Shown: positions 34,928-48,509, numbered from the stretch's first letter. The stretch: 64,000 nucleotides of DNA from Monocercomonoides exilis (GCA_001643675.2 LSRY02000047.1:372001-436000); one strand, 5' to 3'. Program-made: numbers and translations. The notes: generated by a model not told the origin, from the letters alone.

Positions 34928-36581
34928 AATAATAATTCGTTCATCTTATTTTTAGAATTAAAAAATTTACAAAGATTACGCAAAAAAACGCTGGACAATG
35001 TAATGATTTTTCACGTTAGATAATTTTCTCAATAACTGCATAAGGAAAAATATTATTATTTGCATCCATATTTATCACATCATTTCAAACTCAAAAGATA
35101 AAAATTGCTTTCATTTTTAATTTATTTGCACGCAGAAAAAAATAATAATTGAAATCATTATGAAATTTTAACTTCATTTTATTCTTGAGATTTTTTTTTT
35201 CTTTTTTCTTTTTTCTTTTTTTTTTTATTGATCTTTTTTTTTGTGCACGATAATAAAGAAGAAATGAAAGCATTTCAAATTTGATGAAACAAGAAAGATT
35301 TCAATGAAACCTTATAGAATTCTTCAGCTTTTATTATTCCATTATTTATTTATGTATTTTATCATAAATTTATTCAAAAACAAAAATTGAGAATTGTTTA
35401 TACGGTGGAAAATATGTGCTTTCAAGCTTTTTTTGCATGAGTTATTAAACATTCATTTCACTCAAAACTTTATTAAACTTTATCAGAGAAAAAATTAATT
35501 TGTTTTTCACATTTGAATACAAACGTTATAGAAATAACAACATTATATTTTGAAACCTCAAACGAATATCAAAAAATGAACCTATTTAAAAGAAAAATTT
35601 GTGTGATTTGTTTTGAAAACATATATTTTCATTCAAATTTTTCTGTTCAAAAATTTCCTTCGTATAAAAATAAATGATCACTGAAGAGTGAAAAGGCTCA
35701 ATAAAAAAATGTTAATTCTTTTTTAGCTGATTTTCTTATTCAAAAAATATCTGTGAAAATAAAGCATTTGAATTCAAAAGCTTTTCACAATAACAAGCAG
35801 AATTAAAAAAAATTACACACCCAAAAAAGAAAAAACCTCAAAAACAATCACCCATTTTGTTCACAAAATGTTTATCAGAAATGTATAATTATTCAATGAA
35901 AATGCCTGAAGTCAAATTTATTGTCCCAAATGGATGAAAATTTATCGATTTATTACCCACGAAGTTCTGAAACAGTGAAAAAAAGAAAACTATCTTTAAC
36001 AATTCAAAATTCACTCCAATTTTTGTTCTTGAAATATGTCTTCATTTCGCAAATGTGGCCAACATACGTTTGGGATCTTTATAAAATTACTCTTTTTTCA
36101 TTTTGAAAATTCTTATTTTGCGAGAATTTATTAATAGAAAAATTCAGATTAAAGTGATCTTCAGATCAGCGTTTTTATGATTTTTGATTTTTTGAAAACC
36201 AATTTTGACTGCACAATAATTCAGATATCAGTTTTAATAACAATGGGTTTGTGATCAACTTAAAGAATTTAAAATTTTTAGGAATAAAAAATTTGAGAAA
36301 AATAATTTTTGCTCTTTTTGTTTCAGTGTATCACATTCAGTGCCTTGAAATTTATAAATGAGATGATAAATAAGGATGAAGATTTTTTAAAAAATTCTTT
36401 ATGCCGAAATTGGTCAAACATCCTTTTAAAACATTATTTAATGATTTTTGGTGTCTTTTTTAAAACGCAATTAATTAATTTTTCATTAAAGAATATTTTG
36501 CGGGAAAGACCAGTAATTGTCTAAAAACCTGAATGTTTTTTTCGAATTTCGTTTTATTAACATTTGGAAAAAATATGTGAA
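34928..36581. other. AT-rich DNA with weak gene fragments
   Basis: No confident gene. Short open plus-strand pieces (35921-36106, and 36309-36524 containing FINEMINKDEDFL and LCRNWSNILLKHY) have protein-like composition and may be remnants of a decayed cellular gene, but no family is recognised. Confidence 0.35.
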
Positions 36582-36826
36582 ATGGGCAATTCTTTTAGAA
36601 AAGTCGCAAATGTTTAATTTTCATGAAAATCAAAAATTTTATATTTTACTCAAATTTCTGTTTTCACTCACGAAACTTCTTAAGAATGTGTGAAATAGCA
36701 TTATCCAGAAACGGATTCATTATTAGTGAAGTTTTTATGTTGTCAAACAAATATTTATTAAAAATATGAAACTTTTAATTTATTTAAAAATTAAACATTT
36801 GCGACTTTCCAAAAAGAATTACCCAA
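36582..36826. mobile_element. Palindromic MITE, family B
   Basis: About 245 bp. The left end ATGGGCAATTCTTTTAGAAA is mirrored by the right end TTTCCAAAAAGAATTACCCA. Internally AAAGTCGCAAATG, ATATTTTACTCAAATTT and GAATGTGTGAAATAGCATTA match the core of the foldback element at 15550-15801. Divergence between the arms shows it is old. Confidence 0.75.
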
Positions 36827-37341
36827 ATAATATTTAAAATTCAATGCTTTGTTAACAATATGATGTAGTCTATTTTTGAGAATATTTTCATTATGATTGA
36901 AATTATTGAATATTCGAAATTTGTTTTTTCATAAAGTTATGTGATGAAATGTCTCATCAATCTGATAATTTATTACTGAGAATGTTTCACATCTTTCATT
37001 CAAATTTAAAAAAGAAATTTACAAAAATATTATTTGTTAATATAATGTTATTTGTCACAAAATTATTTTTATGTGTTGTCTGTATTTCTCTGGAAGAATT
37101 TGTTCCAATCCTTTCACACACATTCGAACTTCAAAAAAAATATGACTTATTGAAAGAATCTAGTTGTCGGAACTTACAGCTCTTTCTTCAGCAACTCCAA
37201 TCAAAACATCACTCTCCATTGAACATAGATATTATGAAGAAAAGTTAATTTGCAAATGATGAAGAGGGCACAGATAGTTAAACGCCACTAACTTGTTTGA
37301 CCAAATTATCTGTTTTTGAATTTTCATTCATTTTAAAATAA

Positions 37342-37417
<76 letters not shown>

Positions 37418-37640
37418 ATTTAAAAATAACTTTTGACAAATATTAACTCGAATGTGTAACTTCCAAGCTATTCTTATTTATTGGATGAACACACAAAAAA
37501 TTATTCGAGATAATTGTTTTTGCATTCAAATTAATAATTGTTTAAAACCGAACATTATTTTATTCACTCTTTGGCGAAATATTGTGAAATCAAAATTTCA
37601 CATTTGAATCGGAAATTATTTTTTGAAGTTATATTTTCCC
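36827..37640. other. AT-rich DNA with an (ATT)n microsatellite
   Basis: Contains a pure ATT/TTA triplet run at about 37341-37415. A short open stretch at 36949-37248 (HQSDNLLLRMFHIFHSNL) may belong with the fragments just before MITE B. No family recognised. Confidence 0.4.
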
Positions 37641-37892
37641 CCACATGTCTAAATTTTTTTTAAAACTTCCTTTTATTTAATTTTCAAATAGAATAAAAAA
37701 TTCATATTTCGATCAAATTTCTGTTCCCACTCACAAACATTCGCTGTCATGAAAACAAAATCTAGACAATGTTATTATTTCCATTTTAGTTAAGTTTCGT
37801 TTGTGGAAACAGAAATTTGATCGAAATATGAAATATTTCTTTATTTGAAAATTTAACAAAAGGAACTTTACTAAAAAATTCAGATATGTGGA
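37641..37892. mobile_element. Palindromic MITE, family B (divergent)
   Basis: The ends are CCACATGTCTAAATTTTTTT and, in the inverse sense, CCACATATCTGAATTTTTTA. Internal mirrored segments ATTTCGATCAAATTTCTGTT and AACAGAAATTTGATCGAAAT are characteristic of this family (also at 48073-48320 and 56732-57487). About 252 bp, non-coding. Confidence 0.72.
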
Positions 37893-39129
37893 GAAAAATA
37901 TTTTGATTTAAGCATTTTCATTGAAAAATTATGCACTTTTCATTGACTTTTTGAGATCAAAAAACACATTAAAATGGGTTCATTTTTATTTATACGTGTG
38001 AGTTCACATAATATTTTGTTGCAATTACAACAAAGTTTGTTTACGAATATGAAAATCAAACTTATTTAGATAATCTGAGAAAGTTTAAAAAAGTTATGAG
38101 TGAAGCAATTTTTCAATTCCTTGTGCAAAAAACTTGAAAGTCCGTTTTATTCACATGTGTTAAAAAAATATTTTGAAAATTTATATTTTTCACCTGAAAA
38201 ATTCAATAATTGCAAATAATCTTTATTCTAATGAAAACATTAGAAATTTTCATTTCATCCGAAAAAATTATTTATTTGAATTCAAATTTATTATTTAGAA
38301 TGAATAAAATTTAATTATAATTTTGCATAATTAGATGAATTGTGAAATGAAAAAAATATCAAAATGATTGGGTTATTTTGAAATTACCCAAAAATTTTGA
38401 AATTGTCTATGGAAATTATGAAAATTTTGGGGAATTTTGCAATAACTATGGTGGACAAAATTTTTCTGTGAAAAAATATATTATGCATATACATGAAGTT
38501 ATTCAAATCACATTTTCGAAAAATATTCTGTTGTTTCTAATTATTATTAATTAAAGAAAAAAACTTTTTAACAAAATTATAATGAAATAATGAATGATTT
38601 TTCGAAACAAGCTTTGGAATACATTTTTGTTCCTTTTTAAAAAACATTTTAATGAAAGTTTCAAGGTTTTCATTGAATATTTTTTTCTGATGAATGATAC
38701 AGGTCAAATTTTTTTTTAAAGTCTTTAAGGATATAATATTTACCGATTGGAGAAAGTTATAAAACACTCAGTGGACATTATTTGTCATAAATATTGAAAT
38801 TTTCATTAATGAGTTGGACTATCTGTGAAAAACTTCAGGATCCAAAAAAATTGACTCTTGAAAGAAAATATTGATGTTATTTTTTGATCAATTTGAAATT
38901 TTATTATCAGGTGAAATAAGATTTGTTGCATTTTATCATGAAAGTTTCTGAACAAGACATTTGAGGAACAATGTGTTTTACAAGTTTTAACGTTGAAAAA
39001 TTATTTAGATCTGAAAAAACTTATTTTTTCATTTTCACTGTTTTTCTTGGTTAAAGCAATTCAAATGAAAAATTCTTCTCATCAATGTTAAATAGAATTG
39101 AATAATACATAAATAAAAGGAAAAATAAA
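37893..39129. other. AT-rich DNA, nothing recognised
   Basis: About 1.2 kb of very AT-rich sequence with short random frames only. Confidence 0.5.
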
Positions 39130-41000
39130 ATGGATGCAACAGAAAGTTAGTCATTTTCATTATGGAAATGGATTGGTTGCGCATCGCAACAAGGAGGTGC
39201 ACTTCATGTCCAAGACTGTGAAAAAACCGTTCTTAATATTGAAAATTCGTCATGAACAAGATGCAATGCTTCATCCACATGATGTGGAAGAATATATGCA
39301 TTGAATATCGCTGAATGTAATTTGCTCCAGACCACATTTGTCCAACGTTCCGGAAAAGGAACCCCCGAGTTAGGAGGCGGGGAAGGGATGAAGATCGAAA
39401 ATGTTAATACACAGCCAGTGGTTTATGATTGCTCCTTTCAAAATTACTCTTCAGGCAACGACGGAGGGGCAATTGATCTGCGTGCAAAGAGAACCGAGAG
39501 GCAGAAGAAATATGTTTTTAATTCGTTTATTTTTCAAATGCATAGCGCTTAACCCTTCAGGTTCTGGAGGTGGTGCAAATGAGCATTGGCTTTCAATGGA
39601 CAATGTCTTAATAAATAACTGCCTATTCTGCAACTGTTTTTCGATGACAGCAGTTGGTGCTGTTTGCTCACAAATCAATGCAGTGAATAATGGAATTTTA
39701 TTTTTCTGTTGTGTTTTCCACAAAAGTTCATGTGTGAAAGGTGGACATGACATTCTTCTTCAAGACTTTTCGCAAAACAACATTCATCCAAATTGTTATT
39801 CAAACAGACAAACACCAAAAAGAGTTAGCTCAAAATGCAACTCAGTTGTTAATAAAAGTGAATAGCTTGATAATGTTTGCGGAAGAACCAATTTTGTTTT
39901 TTCAACTGCTGCTCAACCAAATTCCAAAGGTGCTTTTTCATGTGGGATCAATGAAAGCTATCCGTGTAATTCTATCAGCCATTGGATAAATCAACTTTTT
40001 CCACGTTATGCAAATGAAGTTCAGATATTTACAGGAACAATAACAGAAATAAGAAGTGAAGACTTCGATGACAATTCTGATGTGAAATATGGACAACGAA
40101 ATGTGAGCGCAACTGTCCAAACAAAAATTGAAGCAGCTAATGTTTCTCTTATTTCAGTCTTAACAGGAACTTGCTCTAGTGCATGGCTCAAAAGAAGTGA
40201 ATATTTATAACTCAAGAATACAGTCTAAACCGGATATAATCACGTCGAATATAATCACATTCGTATATAGTCACATTTTTCCATGCATCGACATTTTCTG
40301 CTTATTTTTCATTCAATTTCCATCGCATATAATCACAGGGCTGAAAATATATAATCACATTTTGTTTCATGATGGGTGGATTTTTTCATTGAATAATCGA
40401 TTTTTTGATCAAAAATTTTAATTTTTGATTTTTTTGAAAATGTGCTCATATATACAAAATTTTGTGCATTAAAGAAAATAATTAATTTCGCAAGTGAAAA
40501 ATGTATTTTAATGAAGAACTTCCAAAAAACAATTTTTTTAACTCAAAATTGATTTAATTATTGATTGATTTTTATTTTTTCTGTGTTAAGCAGTATCGAA
40601 TATTATCACAATCGGATATAGTCACAAAAAGTTGTACAAAAACCGATGTGATTATATCCGGTTTAGACTGTATTTGTGAAAAATGGAACTTATAATGTTG
40701 GAACAGGAGGCTGCACAACTCTTTTCTCACTAAGTCTACAGTTTTCGGCGAACCCTTTATGAAAGTTCTATTAGCTACAGCTCCATAATCATCTACTCAT
40801 GTTCTCCAGTTAAATGCCAATAATGTGCGATTCGTTGCAGATTGAATTACTTCGAATAACGGCCATTTTTATGATTTCACATCATCTGGGTCTGCTTTCT
40901 CTAGCATTTGTCTTCTCTTCCCTTTCTATTCCATAACTGATGATCCCATCTCTTCTCCAGATCTCTTTTGGTGATAATTGAATGTTTTATTAAATTCCAG
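39130..41000 (+). pseudogene. Decayed beta-helix surface-protein gene, interrupted by a MITE
   Basis: The plus strand reads GGALHVQDCEKTVLNIENSS (from about 39190), then stops, then VVYDCSFQNYSSGNDGGAID (39421-39480), a frame change near 39540, GSGGGANEHW and FCCVFHKSSCVKGG (to 39865), then another frame with CGINESYPCNSISHWINQLF (about 39940-40000). GGA turns, FxNC-type repeats and the CG...PC module start match the intact surface genes in the window. Frame changes at about 39540 and 39865, internal stops and the MITE at 40221-40670 make it a pseudogene. Traces continue to about 40990. Both ends are indefinite. Confidence 0.7.
40221..40670. mobile_element. MITE, family C (Tc1/mariner-like TIR, TA duplication)
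   Basis: 450 bp. Both ends carry CAGTCTAAACCGGATATAAT in inverted orientation, flanked by TA (40219-40220 and 40671-40672). Subterminal GATATAATCACAT/ATAGTCACA units are repeated several times in from each end. The interior is AT-rich and non-coding. It is inserted in the surface-protein pseudogene. Confidence 0.9.
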
Positions 41001-41689
41001 TCAATCTGACAGAAAAACAATACTCAAACAATTTTCGTCATCATTATCAACATTTTCTTCAACATTTCCTGCCTTTTTGAAGGAAATCTTTTGAAAGAAA
41101 ACAATGCTTTCTCAAGATTCGAGATATATTTATTTCATTCGAACAATTCTTTGAATGAAAATGACTGCGATAAGAAACAAGAGATAAAAGAGAAAGAATG
41201 AGAAAAAGAAGACAACACTGACGAAAATTTTTGTTGAGAAATCAAATGATCAATCACATCTAATAATGGCTTAAATGACCTCAACATTTTGCTTATCACC
41301 AATTCTTTGTTCTTTAGGAGATCTCAACGATGTTCTGAAGAAGCAGATACTGATGAATCTTAGCAAGATTTAATTCCTTCTCCATCTTTGATATCATCGT
41401 CTCGTAAAACTTCATTACTCACTGTCCGTCCCACAGCAGCATCCCAAAGCATATCAACACTTCTTCCTCATTCCTCTTCAGCTGCAGCCTCAGCAGTACC
41501 ACCAGCTGCCGCACCATTTGGAACAGCGCCCTCTGCCCTTCTTTCTTTGAGATATCCTTCTGTGCAGTCTCCTTTCACCACCTCAGCCCCACCAGTGCTC
41601 TCATCCATTTTCACGCAGACGCTATTGAAAGCACACTCACAGCGCAATGCAGTTCCTGTTCACATTCTTCGATATCACTCTGTATTCAT
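41001..41689. other. No gene seen
   Basis: The segment holds a Ser/Ala/Pro-rich plus-strand stretch (41388-41693) of GC-richer DNA that is more likely antisense to the decayed minus-strand gene that follows. No function can be assigned. Confidence 0.35.
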
Positions 41690-43500
41690 TTAAAGTGAGA
41701 GGAACTCTCCAGTGAGTTGCATTACACATATTCGGTGACCTAAGACACAACAAGAAGAAGTCGTTATATTTGAACGCTTCCAGTTCCTTGCAAACGAAGG
41801 CGGACAGCACACAGACAGCCTGTATGCATCTCGGAAGGTCCAAAGCAACATCGCCTGTGAAATCTGTGGATTGTACAAACGCAGAAGAGATTCCATTTGA
41901 ACAGACGTGATCTTTCTGCAAGCTTCTCCTGATGACAAACACGAAGAAGAAGACGTATCGAAACAAAATAAGAAATCATGCAGAGCTTCGATCGCCTCTT
42001 TCCGCTTCGCTGCTTTTGTCTGGTTGTTGTTCAGAAAATATTCGAGTAATGCAAATGACTCTGTCCGCACCTTCTCCAACTTCAACCATTTTAACACCTC
42101 AGAAAACTTCTAGATCTTCTTCTTTAACGCATCAACAGCATGATGTTGAAAAGTAATAAAAATGATTTCTCATCTTCGGTGAACTTCAAACACGTGAACC
42201 TCCCGGACAGCAACACATCCACAAAAAACTTCCAAAATATTTTTTCCTGCTGATCTTCTCCCATCATTCAGCCTCACTTTTCTTCTGCTCTGCATGCTTC
42301 TTTCCCAGCCACTGAACAACAGTCGCCTTCCCTGCCTCTTTCTATTGCCATGTTGGAGTTGCAGCAAGCATCCAGTTCTTCGCTCTTTTTTCGCATCGTG
42401 GTGCGTAGACAGCTGAATCACATTCAGCTCACTTGCATCTCTTTTTTCTGCATTTATACACTCTTCTTCCTCTTCTTCCTCTTCTTCCTCTTCTTTCTTT
42501 TCTTTTTCTTCTTTTTCTTCTTTTTCTTCGTTTTCTTCGCCTCCTCTTCTGTTCATCCATCTTCTCTTCGTTCTGTAACATTCTCTCGCCCCTTTCTTCT
42601 CTGCCCCTCAATCCCTTTCCATGTCAAAGTTTCCCCGCAACACCAGCTCCTCCTGCTCCTTTCCTGCCCAACCAGCCGCTTAACCTTCTCTTCATACTAC
42701 GCCGTCATTTTTTTCTGCTTTTACTCGCTTTGCACTAGCCCCGTCTTTAGCTTTTCAATCACATTATTGAACAGCGCCTTCTTCTCAATTGTCATCTGCT
42801 CATATATTTTCGATAGCTCCATCAGCATCTTCGTTTCCTTCTCCATCTCGTTTATCTTCTTCCACAAAGTTGTATTAACTCCTCCTTCACAACTACCACC
42901 AGTATCATCAATGCTTCCACCATTGACCCCAGCATCGTTCTTCTCCGATCTTTCTCTGATCCCAGAATTTGCTCCCCTCCTATTATCTTCTCCTCCACAG
43001 CAGTTTTCTTCTCCGGCAAGACTCATACAACACCTAACTTCACAACAACTCATTTCCCGCTTGGGAATGGCCCAAGTACAACAGCACTTCCATTTCTAAT
43101 TATTTCTGCAATCTTCTCCTGGCACTTTTCACACAACCTTAACTGCAGAGCCAATAAAGCCAAAGATATAACCATTCCGCTCCCTGCAGAGGCCAATGAA
43201 GAAAGCATAGCAACATTGATCGCCAACACCACCAGTTTTTGTTTGAAATCCACACTCACCACTCCTCCTTGCTGAGCTCTATCTTTTTCATTATCTCCAC
43301 CAGCTGCTCCATCAGCTCCTTCGCCTCTGCATTGGGTTTCTGACTCAGCTCCAGAATTTTCCTTACCAGTTTCACCACCATCTCCTCAATCTTCCACACT
43401 TCATTCTCTACAACTCCTCATCTTATCACTTCGTTGTCTGTCTTCACAGTCACACTCCTCAACTGAGCAGATCGGAACACCAGTTGAACTGTGGAAGGTT
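41690..43500 (-). pseudogene. Broken gene for a helical-repeat protein (minus strand)
   Basis: Reading leftward, four open pieces in different frames have good protein composition: about 43420-43260 (IEEMVVKLVRKILELSQ...ELMEQLVEIMKKIELSKEEW then TGA), 43262-43050 (NVAMLSSLASAGSGMVISLA), 43053-42721 (WKKINEMEKETKMLMELSKI) and 42097-41690 (TESFALLEYFLNNN, AIEALHDFLFCF). The acidic (GAA/GAG) tract at 42460-42540 lies between. Successive frames overlap by a few bases at stops (43260, 43050), which points to frameshift decay rather than splicing. The helical amphipathic pattern resembles ARM/HEAT-like proteins; the family is not identified. Confidence 0.5.
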
Positions 43501-44617
43501 GTAACTTAGAATGATTAAACAGAACGTAGATCAAAAAGAACGCTTTCACACCGTTCGATACTAAGATCCACTTTCTCCCAAACAACGAACTTACCAACGT
43601 TGCAAGTTAAAGATGAAATTTCACCAGCAAAACTGAAATTGTCGCCGAAAGTGCTACAACATACCACCACAGTTTCAGCAGTGCGCATGGGAACAACTGA
43701 ATGCACTGATCAAACACCCAAGTCACTTTCTAATCTTCGCTTATTTGCCTTCGGAATGGAAAGGCTGATCTGTATTCAGCATGAGCAAAAAAGATGTGAA
43801 AATCATTTCAGAATCTTTTCATATTGCAAAATTTGTAATTTCAAATTATATCTAGTTGTATTTTGGAGGATTCGAGCTGTGACGGACAAAGTTGATATCA
43901 ATAAAATCTTTAGGCAAAAGGTTTAAATGCTCTTTCTCCATGGAAAAAAATGTTAAACAAAACTACTTATTGTTTTATTTTATTTCCAGTCTGTGAAAAG
44001 CTCCAAGTCCTGTATCTTGTGTCTAATTACTGATAGAACGGTTCAAAAATTAGTTGTATTTCCTTTTTAATCAACATTTTGTTCAATAAGACTTTGAATA
44101 AATTTTCACATTCAGCTCAGATTATTCAAACGACTATACGATCCACACAGAGTGATTTGATTGCAATGTGAAGAGATATAACAGAAGAAGAAAGCCATAT
44201 ATTCAAAAAGAAACAAAAAATCAATAAATCGCTAGTGAATATTTGCTTCTTTTCTTCTTTGTCCAGTGGAAAATCATTTCAATGGATATGATCTGTTCAT
44301 TTTCGGCTCAAATTTGTTGTGATTTAATGGAAACAAACTTTATGAATCGGACAACAATGCAGCTTTATTCATCTCAATCATCGGTTTTTTTCAATTTTTC
44401 GAACATTAAAAGGCATAGAATGTCATTTGTTTCATTGAAGGTTATGCTTTGATTTATTAATGATTGCTTTCACTGATTGCGTTCACAGTTTCACAGGCAA
44501 TGAATGTCACAAAATATTTTCAAATTATTTTTTTCTATTGAAATTTTGAAATGTTTTGAATATTGACAATCATTTGTTGTCACAAAAATATTTTGTTAAT
44601 TACAAAAAACTTGTAAT
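43501..44617. other. AT-rich DNA, no gene seen
   Basis: About 1.1 kb before the large TIR element. Short open pieces at 43600-43926 and 44243-44452 lack any recognisable motif. Confidence 0.45.
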
Positions 44618-45436
44618 ATGGCTGATCCTTTTTGAAATCATACTTTCGTTCGAGTTTTGATCAAAAAATTTTTCTTAAAGGGAATCGGAAAAAAAGGCTT
44701 AAAAGTGCAATAGTTTAATCTTTAACTTATTAAACTTTAATTTTAAAAATGTTTGGACAAACAAAAAATAATTTTGATGAACCTTAAGAATATTTTTCAG
44801 TTGCTATTTAATTCTTTTGATTATTTGAACTTTCAGAGGCGTTTATTTCTGTATAACAGATATGGCATGAGTATGCAATTTAATAAAATTTTCACATGTT
44901 TTGCGTTTGTATTAAAATTTTACCTCGTTAATGTTATTTGACAGAAATGAATTTTTGCTAATGATTTAACGATTCAAAGAATGAATAAAGTTCCAAATTC
45001 AACACAAAAATGTCGAAAATAAGTCATTCTTGCGCAAGAATATGTGCTTATATTTCTTTATTGTTTTGATTAATATTAGTTTTTGTTTTTTCTTTTTGGT
45101 TTTTTGATGAAAATAATAGGGCATATTGATCGGAAGAAAAGGAAATAGAATTAACAAGAGACTATAACAAATATGATTAGCTTAAATTACATGGAGACAG
45201 TGTTGATTAAAAAAAAATAAAAGAAATGGAAAAGTTCTCATCAAATAAATGTAATTGGAACATGATAGGAAGTGTTGGGAAGAAGAGATAAAGAAATTAG
45301 AAGATGAATGAAAAAGATAAAAGTGAGAGGGAAAGTGTTTGGAGAGAGAGAAGAAGAGTTTGGAAAGAGAGAGAAAGTGTTTTGAATGAGAGAGAAAGTG
45401 TTATGAAGATGAATGAAATAGATTTGAATAAGAGAA
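44618..45436 (+). repeat. Left terminal inverted repeat of the 5.9-kb element
   Basis: Matches the reverse complement of 49735-50545. Near the inner end are imperfect tandem units of about 18-25 bp built on GAGAGAGAAAGTGTTTTGAA. Symmetry ends at GAAATAGATTTGAA. Confidence 0.88.
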
Positions 45437-46066
45437 GAAGAGATTGGAATGAGAGAAGAAGAGTTTAGAATGAGAGCGAAAAAGTTTGTAGAGAGAGAGG
45501 AAAAAATAAAAGTTAGATGAAAAGATTTATGATTGAATAACTTTTATTATAAACGTGCTTTTTTTTATTTTTATTGTAAAAGAATAGTATCTTGTAATGT
45601 TGTATTCAATGTGTTTTATTCATATGTTAAATGGATTATAAAATTTTTTTTTGTTTTACAAAATCAGCATTTATCTTCAGAACATTTATAGCAGCATGAA
45701 CGTACAGATTTTTTGTGTTTTTTTCATTTTATTTGTTTGTTTTCAATTAAAAGTATTGTATAAATAAATACGTGGATATTTCTAAACCCAATCCTTTTTC
45801 TGAATTAATCATATTTATTCTTAAACAATTTTCTATCAATGTTCACAATTCCCGTGTCAACTCTTTCGACATGGGCTTCGATAGCCTGGGAAGAATTGAA
45901 AAGGATAGGTGGAAACAAAACAAAACAATTAATTCTGTATTTATTTCTAAAATTTTGAGACGCAACATCAATATTGAATGAAGTAAGAAAACAATTAAAC
46001 AGTTTAACTCTTTATTCTCTATATTCAATTTTGAACAACTGATTTCCTTTTTGTGATGTTTTTTTT

Positions 46067-46490
46067 TTGCATTTTGAAATATTCAAAGCGGATATTGACT
46101 GCTTAATAGATGATTTTTCAGTGATTTATAAATATGCACATAAGCATGTGAAAACAATGCTTTTGCAATCGTTGTGCAGAAATAATACTCTGGAGCAATT
46201 ACAAAATCATAATTTTGATATTACAAATGGGATGTTTAGCTATGCAAAAAAGTCTCTTATGCGAAACAACAACTTTATCCTTAAACCGAAAAAACCAACA
46301 GTTCCAGAATGCAAGCAAGGTTTATATTTGAATTATAAATTGTTTGATTTCATTTCTTGATAAGGCTTGACAGAAAAAGAATGGATTAGAGGAAATCAAT
46401 GGATGATAAAAAATTCCACAGAATTTTTTACATTATTGTCACCTACACAAAAACGAAAACTACATAACAATGAAGCTAAAAATTAAGAGG
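46067..46490 (+). pseudogene. N-terminal part of a DDE transposase in the 5.9-kb element
   Basis: Open from 46067 to 46360 (YKYAHKHVKTMLLQSLCRNN, NFDITNGMFSYAKKSLM), then continuing in another frame to about 46486 (TEKEWIRGNQWMIKNSTEFF, LLSPTQKRKLHNNEAKN). This arrangement (a short helical region, then a 'YMFSQAR'-like segment before the catalytic part) fits the DDE protein whose core lies at 48510-49629. One frame change splits it near 46360. Confidence 0.5.
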
Positions 46491-46958
46491 AATCTTCTTG
46501 GAATAATTTTATTTTCATAGGATCTTCGAAAGAAAAGAATAGCTTATACAAATTTGGATCATCCATGTTGCAAGAAATCAAAACTGATAAAAAAACATGA
46601 AACCCTCACGAACAGGAGTGAAATAAGCAATCCACCAATTTCACCAATTATCATTCCTCAAAATTGTTTTTGTTCCATAAACGAATCAGACAGAAAGAAT
46701 GAAGGATGCGAAACAATCATTTGCACATCAAATATGACTAATAGTTTGAATGATGATCAATCACATTTCATTTTCGATGGAAAAAAACAAAAATTCATTA
46801 CTCCTCTATCTAATTTTTGTTTTTGCACATCACACTCACAAAATTGGTTCAAAAAACATCGTTTATTAAAATCGGACAATATTTCCCAAAAAGAAGATTA
46901 ATCAACGGAAGAAAATAAATACATAGAAAGAATAAGGAGAAGGCAAAGAACTTATAAA

Positions 46959-47900
46959 TTGGAAACACCCAAAGAAAACTACATAACTAAAAAGACAAAG
47001 GAGTTATCTCATTGTTACAATGATCCTTTCAATGAAAATCTTCAATTAAAACGGAGCGGCCTTGAAAATTGGGGAAATACATGTTACTTGTCTTCCCTTA
47101 TTCAATGCTTATCATCAATAATAAAATTTGCTCCTTCGCTGATAACTGCGCCTTCAAATGGATCAAAATTTTCTTCTTGTGTCCTTGATATTTTCGAATC
47201 CCTGAACACAAATAAAAAGAATAAAATATTCTCCTGGACTCCATCATTTGAAGATATGTGGGAATTTCATTGCAAGTTTGCAAAAAGGCAACAGCAAAGT
47301 GTTATTGATTCTAATTACAAACTTATCTCCATTCTGGTTCATGAGAAGCATGTTGATGAACAAGATTTTTGTATTAAATTGAATCAGTACACAAAATGCG
47401 AAAGATGTCACACAATAATATCAAAAGTCACATCAGTCAGCAATTCAATAGTGTCAAATTCTTTATCAATCATTGATGGCTTAAACAAAAATTTTCGAAA
47501 GGAGTATTTAACATCAGAAAAACTATTTTTTGCTATCTTTGTCAAAAACAAACTCGTGCTTGTAGATGGACAGAAATCTCAAACTTTCCATTCATACTTG
47601 CGGTTGATCACGAATACACATCAACTCCTTTCAGTCCTCCTCCTCAGAGTTTGTCCATCTCATCAAATTCTTCAAGCAATTAAACATTTGTGAAATCACT
47701 TGATAACTCATCTTTGTGTTTCAATAATGAGTTTGGAGGTGTTCCTAATGTTTATGAAATTGCTGGACAAGTTCTTCACAAAAGAATCGATGAAACTCAT
47801 GGGCATTTTATAGCAATAGTGAAAGAAAAAATGTTTAACAAAAATTAATGGTATATTTACAATGACAATCATGTTTCTATGTTCTCAAATCAAAACTGGC
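46959..47900 (+). pseudogene. Ubiquitin-specific-protease-like (USP) gene inside the 5.9-kb element
   Basis: The Cys box is complete: SGLENWGNTCYLSSLIQCL (about 47053-47112), matching the USP consensus GLxNxGNTCYxNSxxQ and including the catalytic Cys. A C-x-x-C pair (KCERCH, about 47397-47415) is half of the usual zinc-binding fingers. The His box follows in a shifted frame: ETHGHFIAIVKEKMFN (about 47790-47838), an in-frame TAA, then WYIYNDNHVSMF. In active USPs this box reads GHYxxyxK...WyxfnDxxVs, with the catalytic His present here. A frame change near 47690 and the TAA at about 47846-47848 mark it as broken. USPs remove ubiquitin from proteins. A deubiquitinase as transposon cargo is unusual. 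An upstream Ser/Cys-rich open piece (46554-46901) may be its N-terminus. Confidence 0.75.
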
Positions 47901-48072
47901 AACTCTCTTGGAAATGTGAGCACAATCAAGGATATTGCTCTTCATTGACTTTCTTCATTAATAACGTTCATAAAAAAACAATCGTTGCAGGTTGCAAATT
48001 GGAAACAAGTCAATATTTTCTTCATTATTATCCAGAAACAACAAATTTTCAGTTTCAGGGTGCAATTCAAAG

Positions 48073-48320
48073 ATATGTCAAAATTTTTTTGAAAAGTTCC
48101 ATTTGTTTAATTTTCAAATATAACAAAAATTTCATTTTTCAATCAAATTTATGTTCCTACTCAAGAAACTTCACCAAAATGGAAACAAATCCAAAGGAAT
48201 GTTATCATTACCGTTTTTATGAAGTTTCATTATTGGGAACATAAATTTGATCAAAATATGAAATTTTTGTTATATTTGAAAATTAAACAAATGGAACTTT
48301 TCAAAAAAATTTTGACATAT
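48073..48320. mobile_element. Palindromic MITE, family B, inserted within the 5.9-kb element
   Basis: Ends ATGTCAAAATTTTTTTGAAA and its mirror. It has mirrored ATCAAATTTATGTTCC and GGAACATAAATTTGAT and the family's central gap. It lies between the USP-like gene and the transposase core, so it inserted after the larger element was assembled. Flanks ATTCAAAGAT and ATTCAAGATT hint at a decayed target duplication. Confidence 0.8.
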
Positions 48321-48509
48321 TCAAGATTTTCTTACAAAGAAATGGAACTGTCAGCTTCAACTTAGAACAAGATCAGCTTTTTTGCAAAGTCAAAGCAAAA
48401 AATATTTTGTCTATTCGAAAAGCGATTAATTTCATATCGTAAATGTCACCTTTGGAGACAATTTTCATCTGAAACTCATATTCAGACTTCTCTGCAATAC
48501 TTCAACAAG

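Noticed and set aside
44753-44941. 62-residue frame repeated at both ends of the 5.9-kb element
   Set aside because: It lies in the inverted arms; identical copies on both arms reflect arm symmetry rather than a gene.
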